Shown: one piece after another, positions 11,728 through 22,613 of the stretch | Layout: every line of letters starts with the position of its first letter | Numbering within the stretch: the stretch's first letter is position 1 | DNA from: Lucinisca nassula | Lineage: Eukaryota; Mollusca; Bivalvia; Lucinida; Lucinidae | Length of the DNA stretch: 64,000 nucleotides | NCBI GenBank assembly: GCA_963580285.1 | Contig: OY757011.1 | Coordinates: forward strand, 196,867,644 to 196,931,643 | Direction of reading: 5' to 3' | Notes under the pieces: generated by a model | What the model saw: only the letters and a program-made list of their open reading frames with translations | Databases searched by the model: none | What the model was told of the DNA's origin: nothing | Program-made: the position numbers and the translations under genes

Positions 11728-11848
11728 TAACCCTAGAATTCCAGTGTTTGAGCAAATAGTGTAGATCTTAATCAGATGCCACATTCTGTGGTGTTCAGTT
11801 CGAGTCTACACTGTTTGCCAAGCCCAACCTATGATTCTAAGATAACCC
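11728..11848. mobile_element. MITE hairpin fragment
   Basis: TAACCCTAGAATTCCAGTG and AGATAACCC flank a decayed hairpin containing AGTGTAGATCTTAATCAGAT and GTCTACACTGTTTGCC. It has the same core as the other MITEs with a short body. Confidence 0.5.
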
Positions 11849-11993
11849 TTTTATGCAACACTGACCTCTGTCACTGTGACTATTTTCTATGGAAAATTTT
11901 TTTTCCGACAAGTCATTTATTGTCACGTGGACTTTAGTACTGAAGATCTTTTCTGCCTAGTAACTTTTGGTCAGTTGACATATAGTCAACGCT

Positions 11994-12300
11994 GGCCTTG
12001 GTAGCTCAGTCGGATGCGCGTCTGACTGGTGATCAGGAGGATGTGGGTTAGATATATGCCGGGGTCAGCAACATTTTTTCTTGGAGATTGATCATGAAAT
12101 CTTTTCTACGGTCATATTCTCTCCCTTCCACTGATTCAAGAAGGGCAGTTGTCAGTTTCTGGCAAAAAAATATGTACTGTACTGGTTAACCGCTTATGTA
12201 TAAGCCTGCCCAGGAAAAGTGTGGATAGGTAAACTGACCAGCTCAAAATGACCTAAAATAGTGTTGACTGGGCCATTAAACCCCAAATACAATCAAAACA
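11994..12300 (+). mobile_element. SINE B, reference-quality copy
   Basis: tRNA-derived head at 11994-12065 (GGTAGCTCAGTCGGATGCGC fits a Pol III A box), then CATATTCTCTCCCTTCCACT, CTGTACTGGTTAACCGCTTA, AAGCCTGCCCAGGAAAAGTG and a tail GTGTTGACTGGGCCATTAAA with an A-rich end. The B box is decayed. This copy shows the uninterrupted sequence at the junction where the LTR element inserted in the copy split between 37225 and 57828. Confidence 0.85.
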
Positions 12301-12386
12301 ATTTACCCCAAAAGTAGCCTTGTTATTTGTTCCACTATGAGGTCAGTGTGTTGCGTATATGTAGACTGAAATCATGTGTTGGGTTT

Positions 12387-12459
12387 GGCAAACAGTGTAG
12401 ACCTAGATCAGATGCCACAGAAAGTAGTGTCTGATCAAGGTCTACACTGTTTGCATTTG
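12387..12459. repeat. shared MITE hairpin core
   Basis: GGCAAACAGTGTAGACCTAG and AAGGTCTACACTGTTTGC form a stem around CAGATGCCAC/GTGTCTG. It is one of about 20 occurrences of this hairpin in the window, here without recognisable flanking termini. Confidence 0.65.
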
Positions 12460-12806
12460 GTACAAGTCCTCAAAAAAGGAGTAGTGAAACTGTCCAAGTC
12501 TCGTTCATGACAGATTTCCAAGCCTGCACTCAGAGACAATCGGCCATTTTTATCAATGCTTTGATTTATTTACCCTCAAACCTTCTCACCCTTGAGTTTC
12601 TGGAGTGTACTCTTCCATCACCGAAGTTGGGCACATCCATTCTACTAATTGGGGCATCTAGCTGAATGGTAAGCATTATATATCCCGATATCACATCAGG
12701 ATCAACACTGTTTGTTGGGTTGTAAGGGATAAGTCGACATTCTATGTAGGAATACATAAATATATATGGTAATTGTCATTTATTGTTTTGGTAACTATAT
12801 TTTCAG

Positions 12807-12914
12807 ATCACAGACACAGCACCATATAATTTCAGTTCTTCCCTGATGTACCTGGTTAGAGATTACTCCAAACTAAATAATTACACAGCAGCATTGGATA
12901 GTTTACAAACAAAG
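12807..12914 (+). CDS. tetraspanin exon, start of large extracellular loop
   Basis: 36 codons in phase 0, bounded by TTTTCAG before 12807 and GTAAAT after 12914. The peptide includes SSSLMYLVRDYSKLNNYTAA, typical of the helical first part of a tetraspanin large loop just after TM3, with a possible N-glycosylation site (NYT). It joins in phase to the exon at 15129. The exons encoding TM1-TM3 should lie upstream but none was recognised in 1-12800, so they are short, beyond the window or missed. The product would be a four-pass membrane protein. Confidence 0.8.
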
Positions 12915-15128
12915 GTAAATATTGTACTCCCAGAGATTACTGTAAAACACTTAAATTTGGCAGCCTCTTTGGCAGTTTTTATCAGTGGATCTTTTAGCAG
13001 ATTTATATTTTGGCGGCTCTTTGATTTCAGAAATAAAAACAATATGTGCTATATCTGATGTAACCCTGTATGTCTTATGCATGCATGTTCTACATGGTGA
13101 TCATACACAGTGATTTTCAAGTGTTTTCCACATTGCATTGTTCTTGGTGTGTGAGTGAATACACATCTATTGTTATTTAATCAGGTACTCAATAAAACAA
13201 ATATTTAGTTAGTATAAGTTGAAGGCTTCTTTCTTGCATTCATGCTTTCGCTACTTGAAATGTTGGGCTTGTTTTACTCATCCTATTGAACTCAAAAGTA
13301 TTACCAATTACACATGTGAGTTTTGACAATTACTGTTAAGGTGTATCTGTTTTTATTCCACCCTGTTGAGCAAGAGAAAGGCTTGATAAATATCTTTTAC
13401 GCTGGCTGGAATGGAATAAACTTGAGCTATGCTCCCTTACGCTATGATCCACTTCTAAAGAAGTAAACTCTTTTTTTGTCATAGATAATGCCCTTGACTG
13501 AATGATGTTTTATTGTCCTTTATCAACTTGCAATGTGTATAGGGAATAAAATTTCTGTCAGTTCTTTACTCTTTTCTTGTGGTCTTTGATCTTTACTGAC
13601 GTTTTTTTTATTTTGACAGATTTTTCCTTGTCTGCCAATAGGGCAAAAATAAAATGTCTGCCAAATATAAGTGTTTTACAGTACCTGCCTGACTTCCTTA
13701 TACTGCTGAATAAATGAATATAGCCACACCCATTTCTGACTATCCACCAATAAAATTACTTAATATAATGTTTATATCATTTCACAAACTGAATGACAAA
13801 CAGTGTAGATCCTGATCAGATGGGTTCTGTTGCAGCAATGAAGTAGAATCATGCAGTCAATGGCATGCCATCTCATATCCCCAAGCTTCCGTTCGATATG
13901 ATATGTTATGCATCGGTGTTCTGAAAACTTTGGTTTTTTACCTCCTTGGGCTCCTCCCCCTTGCCCCGCCCCAGCGGTGTGATCAAATTTCCAAAAAGTG
14001 TCATGCCAAAGATCTATCAGTTCCCAAGCTTGCACATTGTTCTATCTCTATTGGTCTAGGAGGAGTTATCCGGTAATTGTAATGGAGGGGGTATGCAGGG
14101 GTTGACGTCTAGTGGCCTCCACATTGACCAGAGGGGTAAAGTTTTGATAGCAATGTATTAACTCATCATGCCTTTCAATTTGATTTTGATACTTTACACG
14201 ACCATGTTATGAAAACATTGATTTTTTTACCCCCATCCCCACGGGCTCTCTCCCCTGGCCCCCTCCCCAGGGGTGAGATCAAGATTCTGAAAATGACATG
14301 CACTCCCCAGACCAAAGATCTATCAGTTCCCAAGGTTTTAAGTTTGTATCTTTAAAGGTCTAGGAGGAGTTATATCTGATTGGACGGATGAATGGCGAAG
14401 ACGATTATATTCTTCGAAAAGGATATGGGTTAATAAAGAAAATTATACTTTGATTATCCTCATTACTCCTCTTTTTCTGAAACTACATGACTTGATATAC
14501 ACTTGATATGAGACTTAATATGATACTTGATATACTCTTGACATGGGACTTGTCGGGTAAAAGTCCCACAAAATTGGAAGCAACATCTCCAAAATGACCT
14601 TTAAAGTGTTGACGGGGACGTTAAACCTCAAATCAAACAAACAAACAAACATGGGACTTGATATGCACTTGATATAAGACTTGATATACACTTGATATTA
14701 GACTTGATATAGCCTTGATATACACTTGATAATGAGTATTGATATAAACTTGATAATGAGACTTGATATACACTTGATATGAGCCATGCCATGAGAAAGC
14801 TTTTTTGACAGAGAAATGGCCCTTGTCAGCTCCCAGCCAATCATTCATTTGCTTTGTGAGCTACATCATTAGGAAACCTTTATTTTTGCCATTTGCAAAC
14901 TCAGACTGCACAAATGTGCAGTCTGATCAGCACCATTGTGTTTGCTCTTAGATCAGTACAATACCTCCAGTTTCTATATCTCATATAAACATTTGGTATA
15001 CACTTCCTTCTTATACTGACACTCAGCAATAACAGGTATGACCTTGACCTAATTTTGAAGTGAGTCTAATTGGCACTTTCAACATGGATTTCTTGTCTCT
15101 TGACCTGGGTCATTTCTGTTTATTTCAG
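12915..15128. other. tetraspanin intron with repeats
   Basis: No exon is seen. 13700-13830 is a MITE-1-like fragment. 13855-14410 holds two units about 304 bp apart sharing CCAAAGATCTATCAGTTCCC and GGTCTAGGAGGAGTTAT, related to the element at 30113. 14480-14790 is an ACTTGATAT-type simple repeat with a SINE tail inserted. Confidence 0.65.
14546..14647 (+). mobile_element. SINE A tail inserted in simple repeat
   Basis: Only the 3' part of SINE A is present (GTCGGGTAAAAGTCCCAC to a (CAAA)n tail). ACATGGGACTTG occurs on both sides, next to the 5' truncation point and after the (CAAA)n tail, and the ACTTGATAT repeat resumes after it. A 5'-truncated copy with a direct repeat is what reverse-transcription-based insertion leaves. 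Confidence 0.75.
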
Positions 15129-15248
15129 TTTGAGTGTTGTGGCTTTGAATCATACGTGGATTATGAAAACAACACAGCTTTCCAGTGTGGGACAGGTCAC
15201 CGCCAGGCCTGTGGTGTGCCATGGACATGCTGCAAAAAACTTCAAGGG
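15129..15248 (+). CDS. tetraspanin exon, CCG motif of large loop
   Basis: 40 codons in phase 0 between TATTTCAG and GTATAT. It contains the tetraspanin signature CCG (FECCGFESY, residues 3-5 of the exon), then FQCGTG, CGVPWTCC and an N-glycosylation sequon (NNT). With the downstream exons the loop has eight cysteines (CC, C, C, CC, C, C). CGVPxxCC is characteristic of TspanC8 proteins (TSPAN5/10/14/15/17/33), which in vertebrates escort the ADAM10 protease. Assignment to one vertebrate paralogue is not possible from this part. Confidence 0.92.
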
Positions 15249-15399
15249 GTATATAGTATATGAAACATTTAAAGTACACTCCACTTCCTGTTTATATCAG
15301 TATTGTTCCAGTCCAAAAAGTGTTAGTTAAAAAAAAAAAGTGTTATAATCAAACAAAAGTGTATTGATTTTAATATAATATTACTATTTATGTTCATTT

Positions 15400-16495
15400 T
15401 TGTTGTGCCTGCTATTAGCATGGCGCGAAATAGGTGCCCGGTTTTCCATCCATTCGTCCATCTGTTTGTCAAGGCATGGATTATGACCACCCTAGCGTTC
15501 ACCCTAATGGTCAAGTTTATTTCTCAAGAACTATAAGAGCTTCATTAATGATATTTGGTACAAACTTGAATCTGGGGAGAGTACAACTTAAATGCAAGCA
15601 TCCCTATTTGACCTTGACCTAAATTTCATGGTTCACTGACTTTGAAATATATTGTGACCACCCTAGCGTTCACCCTAATGGTCAAGCTTATTTATTACAA
15701 ACTTGTATCTGGGGATGGCAACGTAAAATGCAAGCATCCATATTTGACCTTGACCTACATTTCATGGTTCACCGCCATTGTAATATATTGCGAAGACCCT
15801 AGCATTCACCCAAATAGTCAAGTTAATTTCTCAAGAACTATAGGAGCTTCATTAATAATACTTGGTACAAACTTGTATCTGGGGGTGGCAAGTTAAATGC
15901 AAGTGTCCGTATTTGACTTGACCTACATTTTATGGTTCACTGACTTTGTAAAATATTGCGACCACCCTAGCGTTCACCCAAATGGTCAAGTTAATTTCTC
16001 AAGAACTATAAGAGCTTCATTAAGGATACTTGGTACAAACTTGTATCTGGAGATGGAAACTTAAATGCAAGCATCCATATTTGACCTTGACCTACATTTT
16101 ATGGTTCACTGACTTTGTAAAATATTGCGACCACCCTAGCGTTCACCCAGATGGTCAAGTTAATTTCTCAAGAACTATAAGAGTTTCATTACTGATACTT
16201 GGTACAAACTTATATCTGGAGATGGAAACTTAAATGCAAGCATCCATATTTGACCTTGACTACATTTTATGGTTCACTGACTTTGTAAAATATTGCAACC
16301 ACCCTAGCGTTCACCCTAATGGTTAAGTTCATGTCTCAAGAATTATTACAGCTTAATTAATGATACTTAGTACAAGCTTGCATTTAAGAATGGCAATTTT
16401 TAGGCAAGCATCTATGTTTGACCTTGGCCTAGATGTCATGGTTCGGTGACTTTGCGCCCCCACAGGCGCGACATAGCCTTCGGCGGAATTCTTTT
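15400..16495. repeat. ~168-bp tandem array in a mobile element
   Basis: CCCTAGCGTTCACCC recurs with gene-free units near 15495, 15666, 15802, 15970, 16139 and 16307. The leader TTGTGCCTGCTATTAGCATG and the end ACAGGCGCGACATAGCCTTC are shared with the element at 34998-35757, which carries the same units. The open frames in it are repeat by-products. Confidence 0.85.
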
Positions 16496-16985
16496 TCTAT
16501 ATTTACATTTCCAGGGAAAGTCTAATGTAAAGTAGAAGTAAAACAAAGATTTGGAATCGATACAATTAACTTACTCCACCCATCAAAGACACCAAAGGGA
16601 AAGAAACACAAACATGAAGTGACCAGACCATAATGGAAACCTAAACAAAGGAAGGCCATAAAAAAGGAAGGCCATAAACCTATAGAAAACAATGTAGTTC
16701 ATACTTCCATGAATGCATTGAGTCACATGATTTTCAGTGAAGTCAAGTGACATCAGTCTAAGCCACGTCGTTAGTGATGTCAATGCTGTTCCGCTCTTTG
16801 TAGAAAAACAGCATGTAAATGTTTTTCAGCTTTAAAAGTTTGCCTTATAAGGATTTTTTTTTCACCCAGTGATGAGGGGCAAAGAATGTAAATATAAAAA
16901 ATAAACTTAATTTTTCTGGACCTGCTGTGGTTCATACTTTCATAAACAGCAGAAAAATAAAATTCATTTCTTAACTAATCTATAC
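16496..16985. mobile_element. MITE-6 copy
   Basis: Shares a long collinear stretch with 36010-36425: ACATTTCCAGGGAAAGTCTA, ATAGAAAACAATG, GCTCTTTGTAGAAAAACAGC, GTGATGAGGGGCAAA and a terminal part with GTTCATACTTTCAT and its complement. Its ends form a partial foldback. Confidence 0.65.
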
Positions 16986-17313
16986 ATTTTTGAGATCCAT
17001 CTATAAACAATTACCGTGTTATATCAAAAACTGTTTTATAATGAACCGTGTTTTATCATATGACGTTGCGTCTGAGAGTGTAATAACGCCATGTAATATT
17101 TTCGATAACCCACTAGTGGATTAAATAACACCATGTAAAATTCTCGATAACCAACTAGTGGATTAAATATGCAAATTAGCTAGATACGTGCCGTAACGTT
17201 ACATGTACGACGTCCTTAACGACGTCGCGTTTACTAACGGCGGAATATTGACATTTTTGTAAACAATCGTGAATAAAATGCGTTCTAAATGTCATATGAT
17301 AAATAGAATCTTG

Positions 17314-17440
17314 CATTCGTGCTCATGTGTTATTGAATTTATTAAGTTCGTTGAGGAAAAGGGATAAAATGCTCGGCAAAGCCTCGCATTTTATCGCTTT
17401 TCCTCAACTCGTTTAATAAATTCAATAATACATGAACACT
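17314..17440. repeat. long near-perfect inverted repeat
   Basis: Arms meet around GCTCGGCAAAGCCTCG. TTGAGGAAAAGGGATAAAAT pairs with ATTTTATCGCTTTTCCTCAA, and outside that TTATTGAATTTATTAA pairs with TTAATAAATTCAATAATA and GTGCTCATGTG with CATGAACAC. The upstream flank (17030-17170) has a direct duplication of ACTAGTGGATTAAATA. It is probably a foldback element. Confidence 0.75.
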
Positions 17441-17479
17441 CATGTAAGATCCTCTATATAATATAGGGTTATTTCATGG

Positions 17480-17651
17480 CTGTTTGGGCGATAGTCAAAC
17501 CTATTGTCAAGAGGCACGGAGGATAACCCCATGCACTATTGCCTGAGGTCTTAGGTCTATGGCAATTGTGTTATGGCATTGGGCAATAGTGCATGGGGCG
17601 GTCCAAGACCCTGAGGGGCAATAGCTTCATCTGTCACCCAAACAGCAAAAA
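17480..17651. mobile_element. short TIR element
   Basis: CTGTTTGGGCGATAG at the left and CACCCAAACAG at the right are inverted. Internal complementary words (CCCATGCACTATTGCC and GGGCAATAGTGCATGGGG) give a second stem. Confidence 0.65.
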
Positions 17652-17984
17652 AGTAACTGTTTATTACTCAACTCATGTGCAATAAATCTCCATTGAACAC
17701 AACAAATAACCAAATAACCACAAAATGAAGTTTGAATTAAACAGTGTTTGTTTTATTTTAGGATTGTGTCACACCATATTTTGTTGTTGTTTTTGGCAGA
17801 AATTACAGATTCTCTTTTCTTCTGCGAAAAAATGTATTACACAAGCACAGGGGAGGTAATATACATTCAAAGCAGGAAGCCAAAATCCAGGCATTATCGC
17901 CAGTCAATATCCGAGCTATTGCCTGGTAATTATCACTAAGAATGGGAAAATTCTGTGGTAGTCGAAAATAGCTAATTACTTTTT
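17652..17984. other. non-coding, nothing recognised
   Basis: AT-rich intron sequence between exons of the tetraspanin gene. No repeat or RNA structure could be supported. Confidence 0.5.
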
Positions 17985-19440
17985 AGCTCAAGGTGAGCTA
18001 GTGTAATCAGTCTTTGTCCGTCGTCCGTACATGCCTGCGTCCGTCATCAACTTTTGCTCCAAAACTGCTGGACAGATTTTGAAATGATTTCACAGGAATG
18101 TTCCTTGGGTGACCCTCTACCAAAATTGCTCAAATCATTCTGCTCGGGTGAACAAGATGGCCAACAGAGCTAAAAATAGAAAAACCTTTAAACGACTCAT
18201 CCTCCTTAACCAATGCATGGATTTTAAAATAATTTCACAGGAAGGTTCCTTGGGTGACCATCTACCAGAATTGCTTAAACTGTTCCGCTCGGATGAACAA
18301 GGTGGCCACCAGAGCTAAAAATAGAAAAACCTTTAAACAACTTCTCCTTAACCAGTGAATGGATTTCAAAATAATTTCACAGAAAAGTTCTATGGGTGAC
18401 CCTCAACGGAAATTGCCCAAACTGTCCTGGTCGGGTGAAGAAGATGGCCACCAGAGCTAAAAATAGAAAAACCTTTAAATGACTTCTTCTCCTTTACCAG
18501 TGGATGAAGTTCAAAATAATTTCACAGGAATGTTTCTGGTTGACCCTCAACCAAAATTGCTCAAACTGTCCTGCTCGGGTGAACAAGATGGCCACCAAAG
18601 CTAAAAATAGAAAAACCTTTAAATGACTTCTGCTCCTTAACCAGTGCATAGATTTTGAAATAATTTCACAGGAAGGTTCCTTGGGTGACCCTGTACCAAA
18701 ATTGCTCAAACCCTTCCGCTCGGATGAACAAGATGGCCACCAGAGCTAAAAATAGAAAAACCTTTAAACAACTTCTCCTTAACCAGCGAATGGATTTCAA
18801 AGTAATTTCACAGGTGGCCTTCTACCAAAATTGTTCATACTGTTCTGCTCGGATGAACAAGATGGCCACCAGAGCTAAAAATAGAAAAATCTTTAAATGA
18901 CTTCTCCTAACCAGTGGATGAATTTCAAAATAATTTCACAGGAATGTTCCTTGGGTGACCCTCAACCAAAATTGCTCAAACTGTCCTGCTCTGATGAACA
19001 AGATGGCCACCAGAGCTAAAAATAGAAAAACCTTTAAACGACTTCTCTTCCTTTACCATTGGATGGATTTTGAAATAACTGCATAAGAATGTTCCTTGGG
19101 TGACTCTCTACCGAAATTGCTCAAACTGCTCCACTCAGATGAACAAGATGGCTGCCAGGGCTAAAAATAGAAAAAAACTTTGAACGACTTCTGCTCCTTA
19201 ACCAGTGGATGGATTTTGACATAATTTCACAGGAATGTTCCTTGAGTGATCCTCTACAAAAATTATGCAATCCGTGCTTGGATGAACGAGATGGCCACCA
19301 GAGCTAAAATAGTAAAACCTTTAAAAGACTGCTCTTCCTTAACCAGTGGATGGATTTTGAAATAATTTCACTGGAATGTTCCTTGGGTGACGCTCTACCA
19401 AATAGCTCAAAATTGCTCAAACCATTCTGCCCTGATGAAC
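17985..19440. repeat. ~143-bp tandem array in a mobile element
   Basis: GATGAACAAGATGGCCACC recurs about every 130-145 bp (near 18151, 18296, 18439, 18582, 18727, 18857, 18997 and 19142), nine or ten units. It starts with TTTTAGCTCAAGGTGAGCTA, a palindrome, followed by GTCCGTCGTCCGTAC. The same kind of start is seen at 33297. A MITE hairpin fragment follows at 19445-19490. Confidence 0.85.
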
Positions 19441-19549
19441 GGAATCTGAGCAGTCTGATCTGGGCCTGCACTGTTTGCAATGATGGCTTTTAAACTAATT
19501 GGCTGATGACAAAGCAGACAACAATTTTTGTGATAGGCATCTTTTTTAA

Positions 19550-19747
19550 CCCATTGCATGCGGGAAATCCCAAAAGGGGTACCTTGGCAAACAGTGCAGG
19601 CCCAGATCAGACTCTGATGCAGCGTCTGATCAGGGCCTGCACTATTTGCTAATAGAATTTTCTGTCAAAAATAGAATAAAAACGTCAAAATAGGCCTGAC
19701 GAACCTAATGTCACAATGGAAGAGTCCACTAGTATACAATGGGTTAA
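19550..19747. mobile_element. MITE-2 copy, reverse orientation
   Basis: TTAACCCATTGCATGCGGG on the left and ATACAATGGGTTAAAA on the right are inverted TTAA-containing ends. The hairpin arms AGTGCAGGCCCAGATCAGAC and GTCTGATCAGGGCCTGCACT surround position 19615. Confidence 0.75.
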
Positions 19748-19833
19748 AAGGGTTTATTATCTTTGTTCCTCCTAATCTGGAGCTAAACTGCAAGTACAAA
19801 GATAGAACTGGAGAAATAATTTTGTTGTTTCAG

Positions 19834-19884
19834 GGCGAGTCTTTAAAGATTGATTGTGGCTATGGTGTGAGATGGAATGGAACA
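19834..19884 (+). CDS. tetraspanin exon, seventh loop cysteine
   Basis: 17 codons in phase 0 between TTGTTTCAG and GTAAGA. The peptide GESLKIDCGYGVRWNGT matches the position where TspanC8 proteins have a conserved CGY tripeptide, and contributes the seventh loop cysteine. It is short, but both splice sites are good and the phase fits its neighbours. Confidence 0.82.
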
Positions 19885-19983
19885 GTAAGATAATTTTTTC
19901 TTACTTCATCAGCACTTCAAAATACAGCATTCTTAATAATTGTTCTTTTTCATCATGTTAACAAGTCTATGAAATGAATACCC

Positions 19984-20026
19984 CTGTAAACCCCAGTTTA
20001 TATAGAGAAAACTGGGGTTTACAGGG
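19984..20026. repeat. short perfect hairpin
   Basis: CCTGTAAACCCCAGTTT and AAACTGGGGTTTACAGG flank ATATAGAGA. The same CCCTGTAAACCCCA word recurs beside the hairpin elements near 25010, 27335, 32240 and 60990. Confidence 0.7.
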
Positions 20027-20269
20027 GTGTGCATTACTCTTCTTACTGCAGCTCCAAGACATAGGTTGTCATTAGGACAACCTCAATTAGACAGTTATAA
20101 CGAGCAACCATAGCCTATGGGAAGAATTTCTAAGGGACTCGAGAATGAGTTCCGAGTTTGCAACAACCTTGATACACAAGCCATCAGTGTTTGAGACATT
20201 GATTAGGTTTACTGTACATCCAAAGTGGAAAAGACAGAATGTCAGAAGTGATTAAACTGCTCAATTTAA

Positions 20270-20490
20270 GGGGAATGGGAACACCTTCAAGGGAGGTAAC
20301 TCCTGCAAAAGTATTTTTGTCTCCCATATCAATAGGGATCAACTTTTAAAGGAAAGAATTTGCTCCTGAGGAGCAAATTCTTTCCTTTAAGAGTAGACTG
20401 CTTTTTCCGCAGGACAGAGCTTATAGAAAAGGGAATAGGAAGTTCCGAAAGTTGTTGCCCTTTTAAAAATAGCGGCAAAATCTGCCAGGT
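20270..20490. mobile_element. foldback element
   Basis: The central palindrome AAAGGAAAGAATTTGCTCCT / AGGAGCAAATTCTTTCCTTT spans about 20348-20388. Outer arms GGGGAATGGGAACACC (20271) and CATTCCCCTT (near 20500) are inverted. Near-identical palindromes occur at 29425-29465, and decayed ones at 27580-27660 and 60890-60950. Confidence 0.75.
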
Positions 20491-20789
20491 GTTCCCATTC
20501 CCCTTAACTAGTGTTGTAGGTCTAGGTCTACACTGCTTATAGAAGGTATCATGAGAAAACCTGTTTTTGGCCTTTTGTAAAAAACAAAGGTGCAGATTGG
20601 CCTGTGCATGTCTGTGCAGTCTGATCAGCACCTCGTGTTAGTGCCTCTGGTTTCCATATCTAAAGTTTTTAAGACTCACGCTAGTCTGTGTAGCTGAGCA
20701 GGCCAGTTTGTATATTTCCCGGTCATTAACCCGGAAGCCAGGTTATCTTGTGGCGGGACTCATTGAACCCTAAAAAGCCTAAAAATTTG

Positions 20790-20990
20790 GATGCCTTTAG
20801 GACTTGCTGTAATTCTCCTTAGAGTTTAAAAAATTGTTTCATGATACAGCAACGAGTCCAAAAGGTACAGATGGAATGGCAAATAGTGTAGAGCCTGATC
20901 AGACTTCTTCTTCAGGAGCAGTCTGATCGGGGTTTGCACTATTTGCTCAGGCCTATCGGTCCCAGTACTTAAAATCATTACGGTCATTTT
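20790..20990. mobile_element. MITE-3 copy
   Basis: Contains GGCAAATAGTGTAGAGCCTG, CAGACTTCTTCTTCAGGAGC, GGGTTTGCACTATTTGC and the family's other half (AGGACTTGCTGTAATTCTCC, ACAGCAACGAGTCCAAAAG). It is in the opposite orientation to the copies at 24165-24560. Confidence 0.7.
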
Positions 20991-21040
20991 GAAGTGTTTT
21001 TGATACAGAGGTTTATAAATTTTCTCACTCCCTATTTCAG

Positions 21041-21151
21041 ATGCCAGTCAACAGGATATATACTATGGGCTGTACAGACAAGTTCCTACCCTGGCTTAGC
21101 TTGAACTTGGATATTGTTGGGGCGGTTGGTCTTGGCTCTTCTATACCACAG
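21041..21151 (+). CDS. tetraspanin exon, loop end and TM4 start
   Basis: 37 codons in phase 0 between CCTATTTCAG and GTCAGT. The peptide begins MPVNRIYTMGC, giving the eighth loop cysteine in the YTxGC context usual for tetraspanins. It continues with FLPWLSLNLDIVGAVGLGSS, the entry to the fourth membrane segment, which is completed in the exon at 25183. Confidence 0.92.
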
Positions 21152-21309
21152 GTCAGTACAGAGAATCTTACATGAGTGGTCATTTCATATCAAATTTATT
21201 AAATCGCCCTCAGAGATTTTCATGAATTTCATACAGAAAGACCACAAGTGTATAATTCTGTTTTTCTTTTTATAATTTTAAATCAAACTTTATTACCAAA
21301 GAGTGCATG

Positions 21310-21800
21310 TGTGTGTTGAGTCTTATGTCCCACAAACAGCTAAGGTCATATCGAGATGAAACCTTGGTTTAAATATGTTATATAAAAGGGAAGCAAAGAA
21401 TACACTGCAGAACTGAGATGTATGGAGTGTGCAAGTATTTCTGGGCCAAACTAGCTAGTTTTGACCAAAGGCTTATCTGAAAGTCTGGAGAAGCCCAGGA
21501 TTGAACCCACGACTGCTGGTTTATGAGGCCAGTAGCATAACCATTTTACCACAGAGGGGCACGGGCCCCCATGGCCTAGTGGATAAGAGCGCTGACCCTT
21601 AATTATTAGGCCTCTCACCCTGTAGGTTCGTCCTTGCACGGGTCACATGTGAGACGCTAAGTTCTGCAACGGTAGGTCAGGTGGTTTTTCTCCAGTTATT
21701 CCAGTTTTCGCCCACCCCTGATTAAAGACTGGCTTGAAATGAGTGAAATAATCTTGAAAGGGCCATAAAACAACATCCAATTCACCACAGAGGCTTCTTT
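21310..21800 (-). mobile_element. SINE C copy, interrupted
   Basis: Reverse-strand SINE C. Tail side has GTCTTATGTCCCACAAACAG and GCTAAGGTCATA. The head side has CTGAAAGTCTGGAGAAGCCC and CATAACCATTTTACCACAGAGG. The last part of the head (CACCACAGAGGCTTCTTT) appears only after 21783, because SINE D sits inside it. A further stretch of about 80 bp near 21375-21455 has no match in other copies. Confidence 0.75.
21559..21781 (+). mobile_element. SINE D, inserted in SINE C
   Basis: tRNA-derived head with a good A box (TGGCCTAGTGG, about 21571-21581) and a GGTTCGTCC B-box-like sequence. It ends with TCTTGAAAGGGCCATAAAAC. ACCACAGAGG lies on both sides (21548-21557 and 21783-21792), so the host SINE C was duplicated at the insertion point. 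Confidence 0.8.
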
Positions 21801-21937
21801 TTCATTGCCAAAGAAGTACGAAAGAAATTCAGTAGCATATGGTTGTCCTGGATGTTGTCATTAGGTTACGCATCAGTAACCATACGTTCATACCATTTTT
21901 ATGACAAAATGGTATCCACTAAATAACAGGGACATTA

Positions 21938-22185
21938 TATGGGCCCCGTCAAGTGATTTTGGTACTTATCGCCTATGCGAGCAGCGAAAGTTCAGGCGAG
22001 CCTGTGCATCTGCGCAGTCTCGCCAGAACTTTTGCTGCTCGCTCATACAAGCAGTGAATCAAGAGGAACCTTCAGACAGAAAGCCATATCCCTGGCCCCT
22101 CTGAATGGCTGGGCATGCGCAGTTAAAAATTGTCATGATGGAATGCTCAAAGACACATATTCGCTTGGCTGGGCTCATATGATAA
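21938..22185. mobile_element. MITE-4 copy
   Basis: Starts GGGCCCCGTCAAGTGATTTT. Hairpin arms GCGAGCAGCGAAAGTTC and GAACTTTTGCTGCTCGC lie at about 21977-22041. The body AATCAAGAGGAACC and GAATGGCTGGGCATGCGCAG is followed by an end ATTCGCTTGGCTGGGCTC. It is a close match to 60284-60530. Confidence 0.8.
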
Positions 22186-22259
22186 TTGAATTTACTAGAG
22201 ATCATAAATCTGTTAGCTTGAAACCCATCGGGCTGGCTGTAGAAAGAATACAATAGACA

Positions 22260-22610
22260 ATAAATTTACGAAGCTATTCAAGAATATTGTATTTATTACT
22301 CGTTTCTTGGACTGCCAGGGAATTGTAACAATGGAGAAATTTCTGACACCAATTATGTGGATTTATGCCACCTTTTATTGGGATTCTTATAAGCAACAAA
22401 TCCTTATTAATTGCAAAACAGGGAACAAATTCTGTCATTATAAAAAATGTCCTTTATAAGTTTAAGTAATCAGCATCTTTATATTTAAAATTATACACCT
22501 GTGGACACAAATCCATTCAAACTTTGATGAGCTTCATTTCATTTTGATCTGATGTTTCATACATCCAGTCAGTCAACTGCAAGACAGGAATAAATTCAAA
22601 ACACAAAGTG
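22260..22610. other. non-coding, nothing recognised
   Basis: AT-rich intron sequence. No repeat or RNA could be supported. Confidence 0.5.
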
Positions 22611-22613
22611 TTG

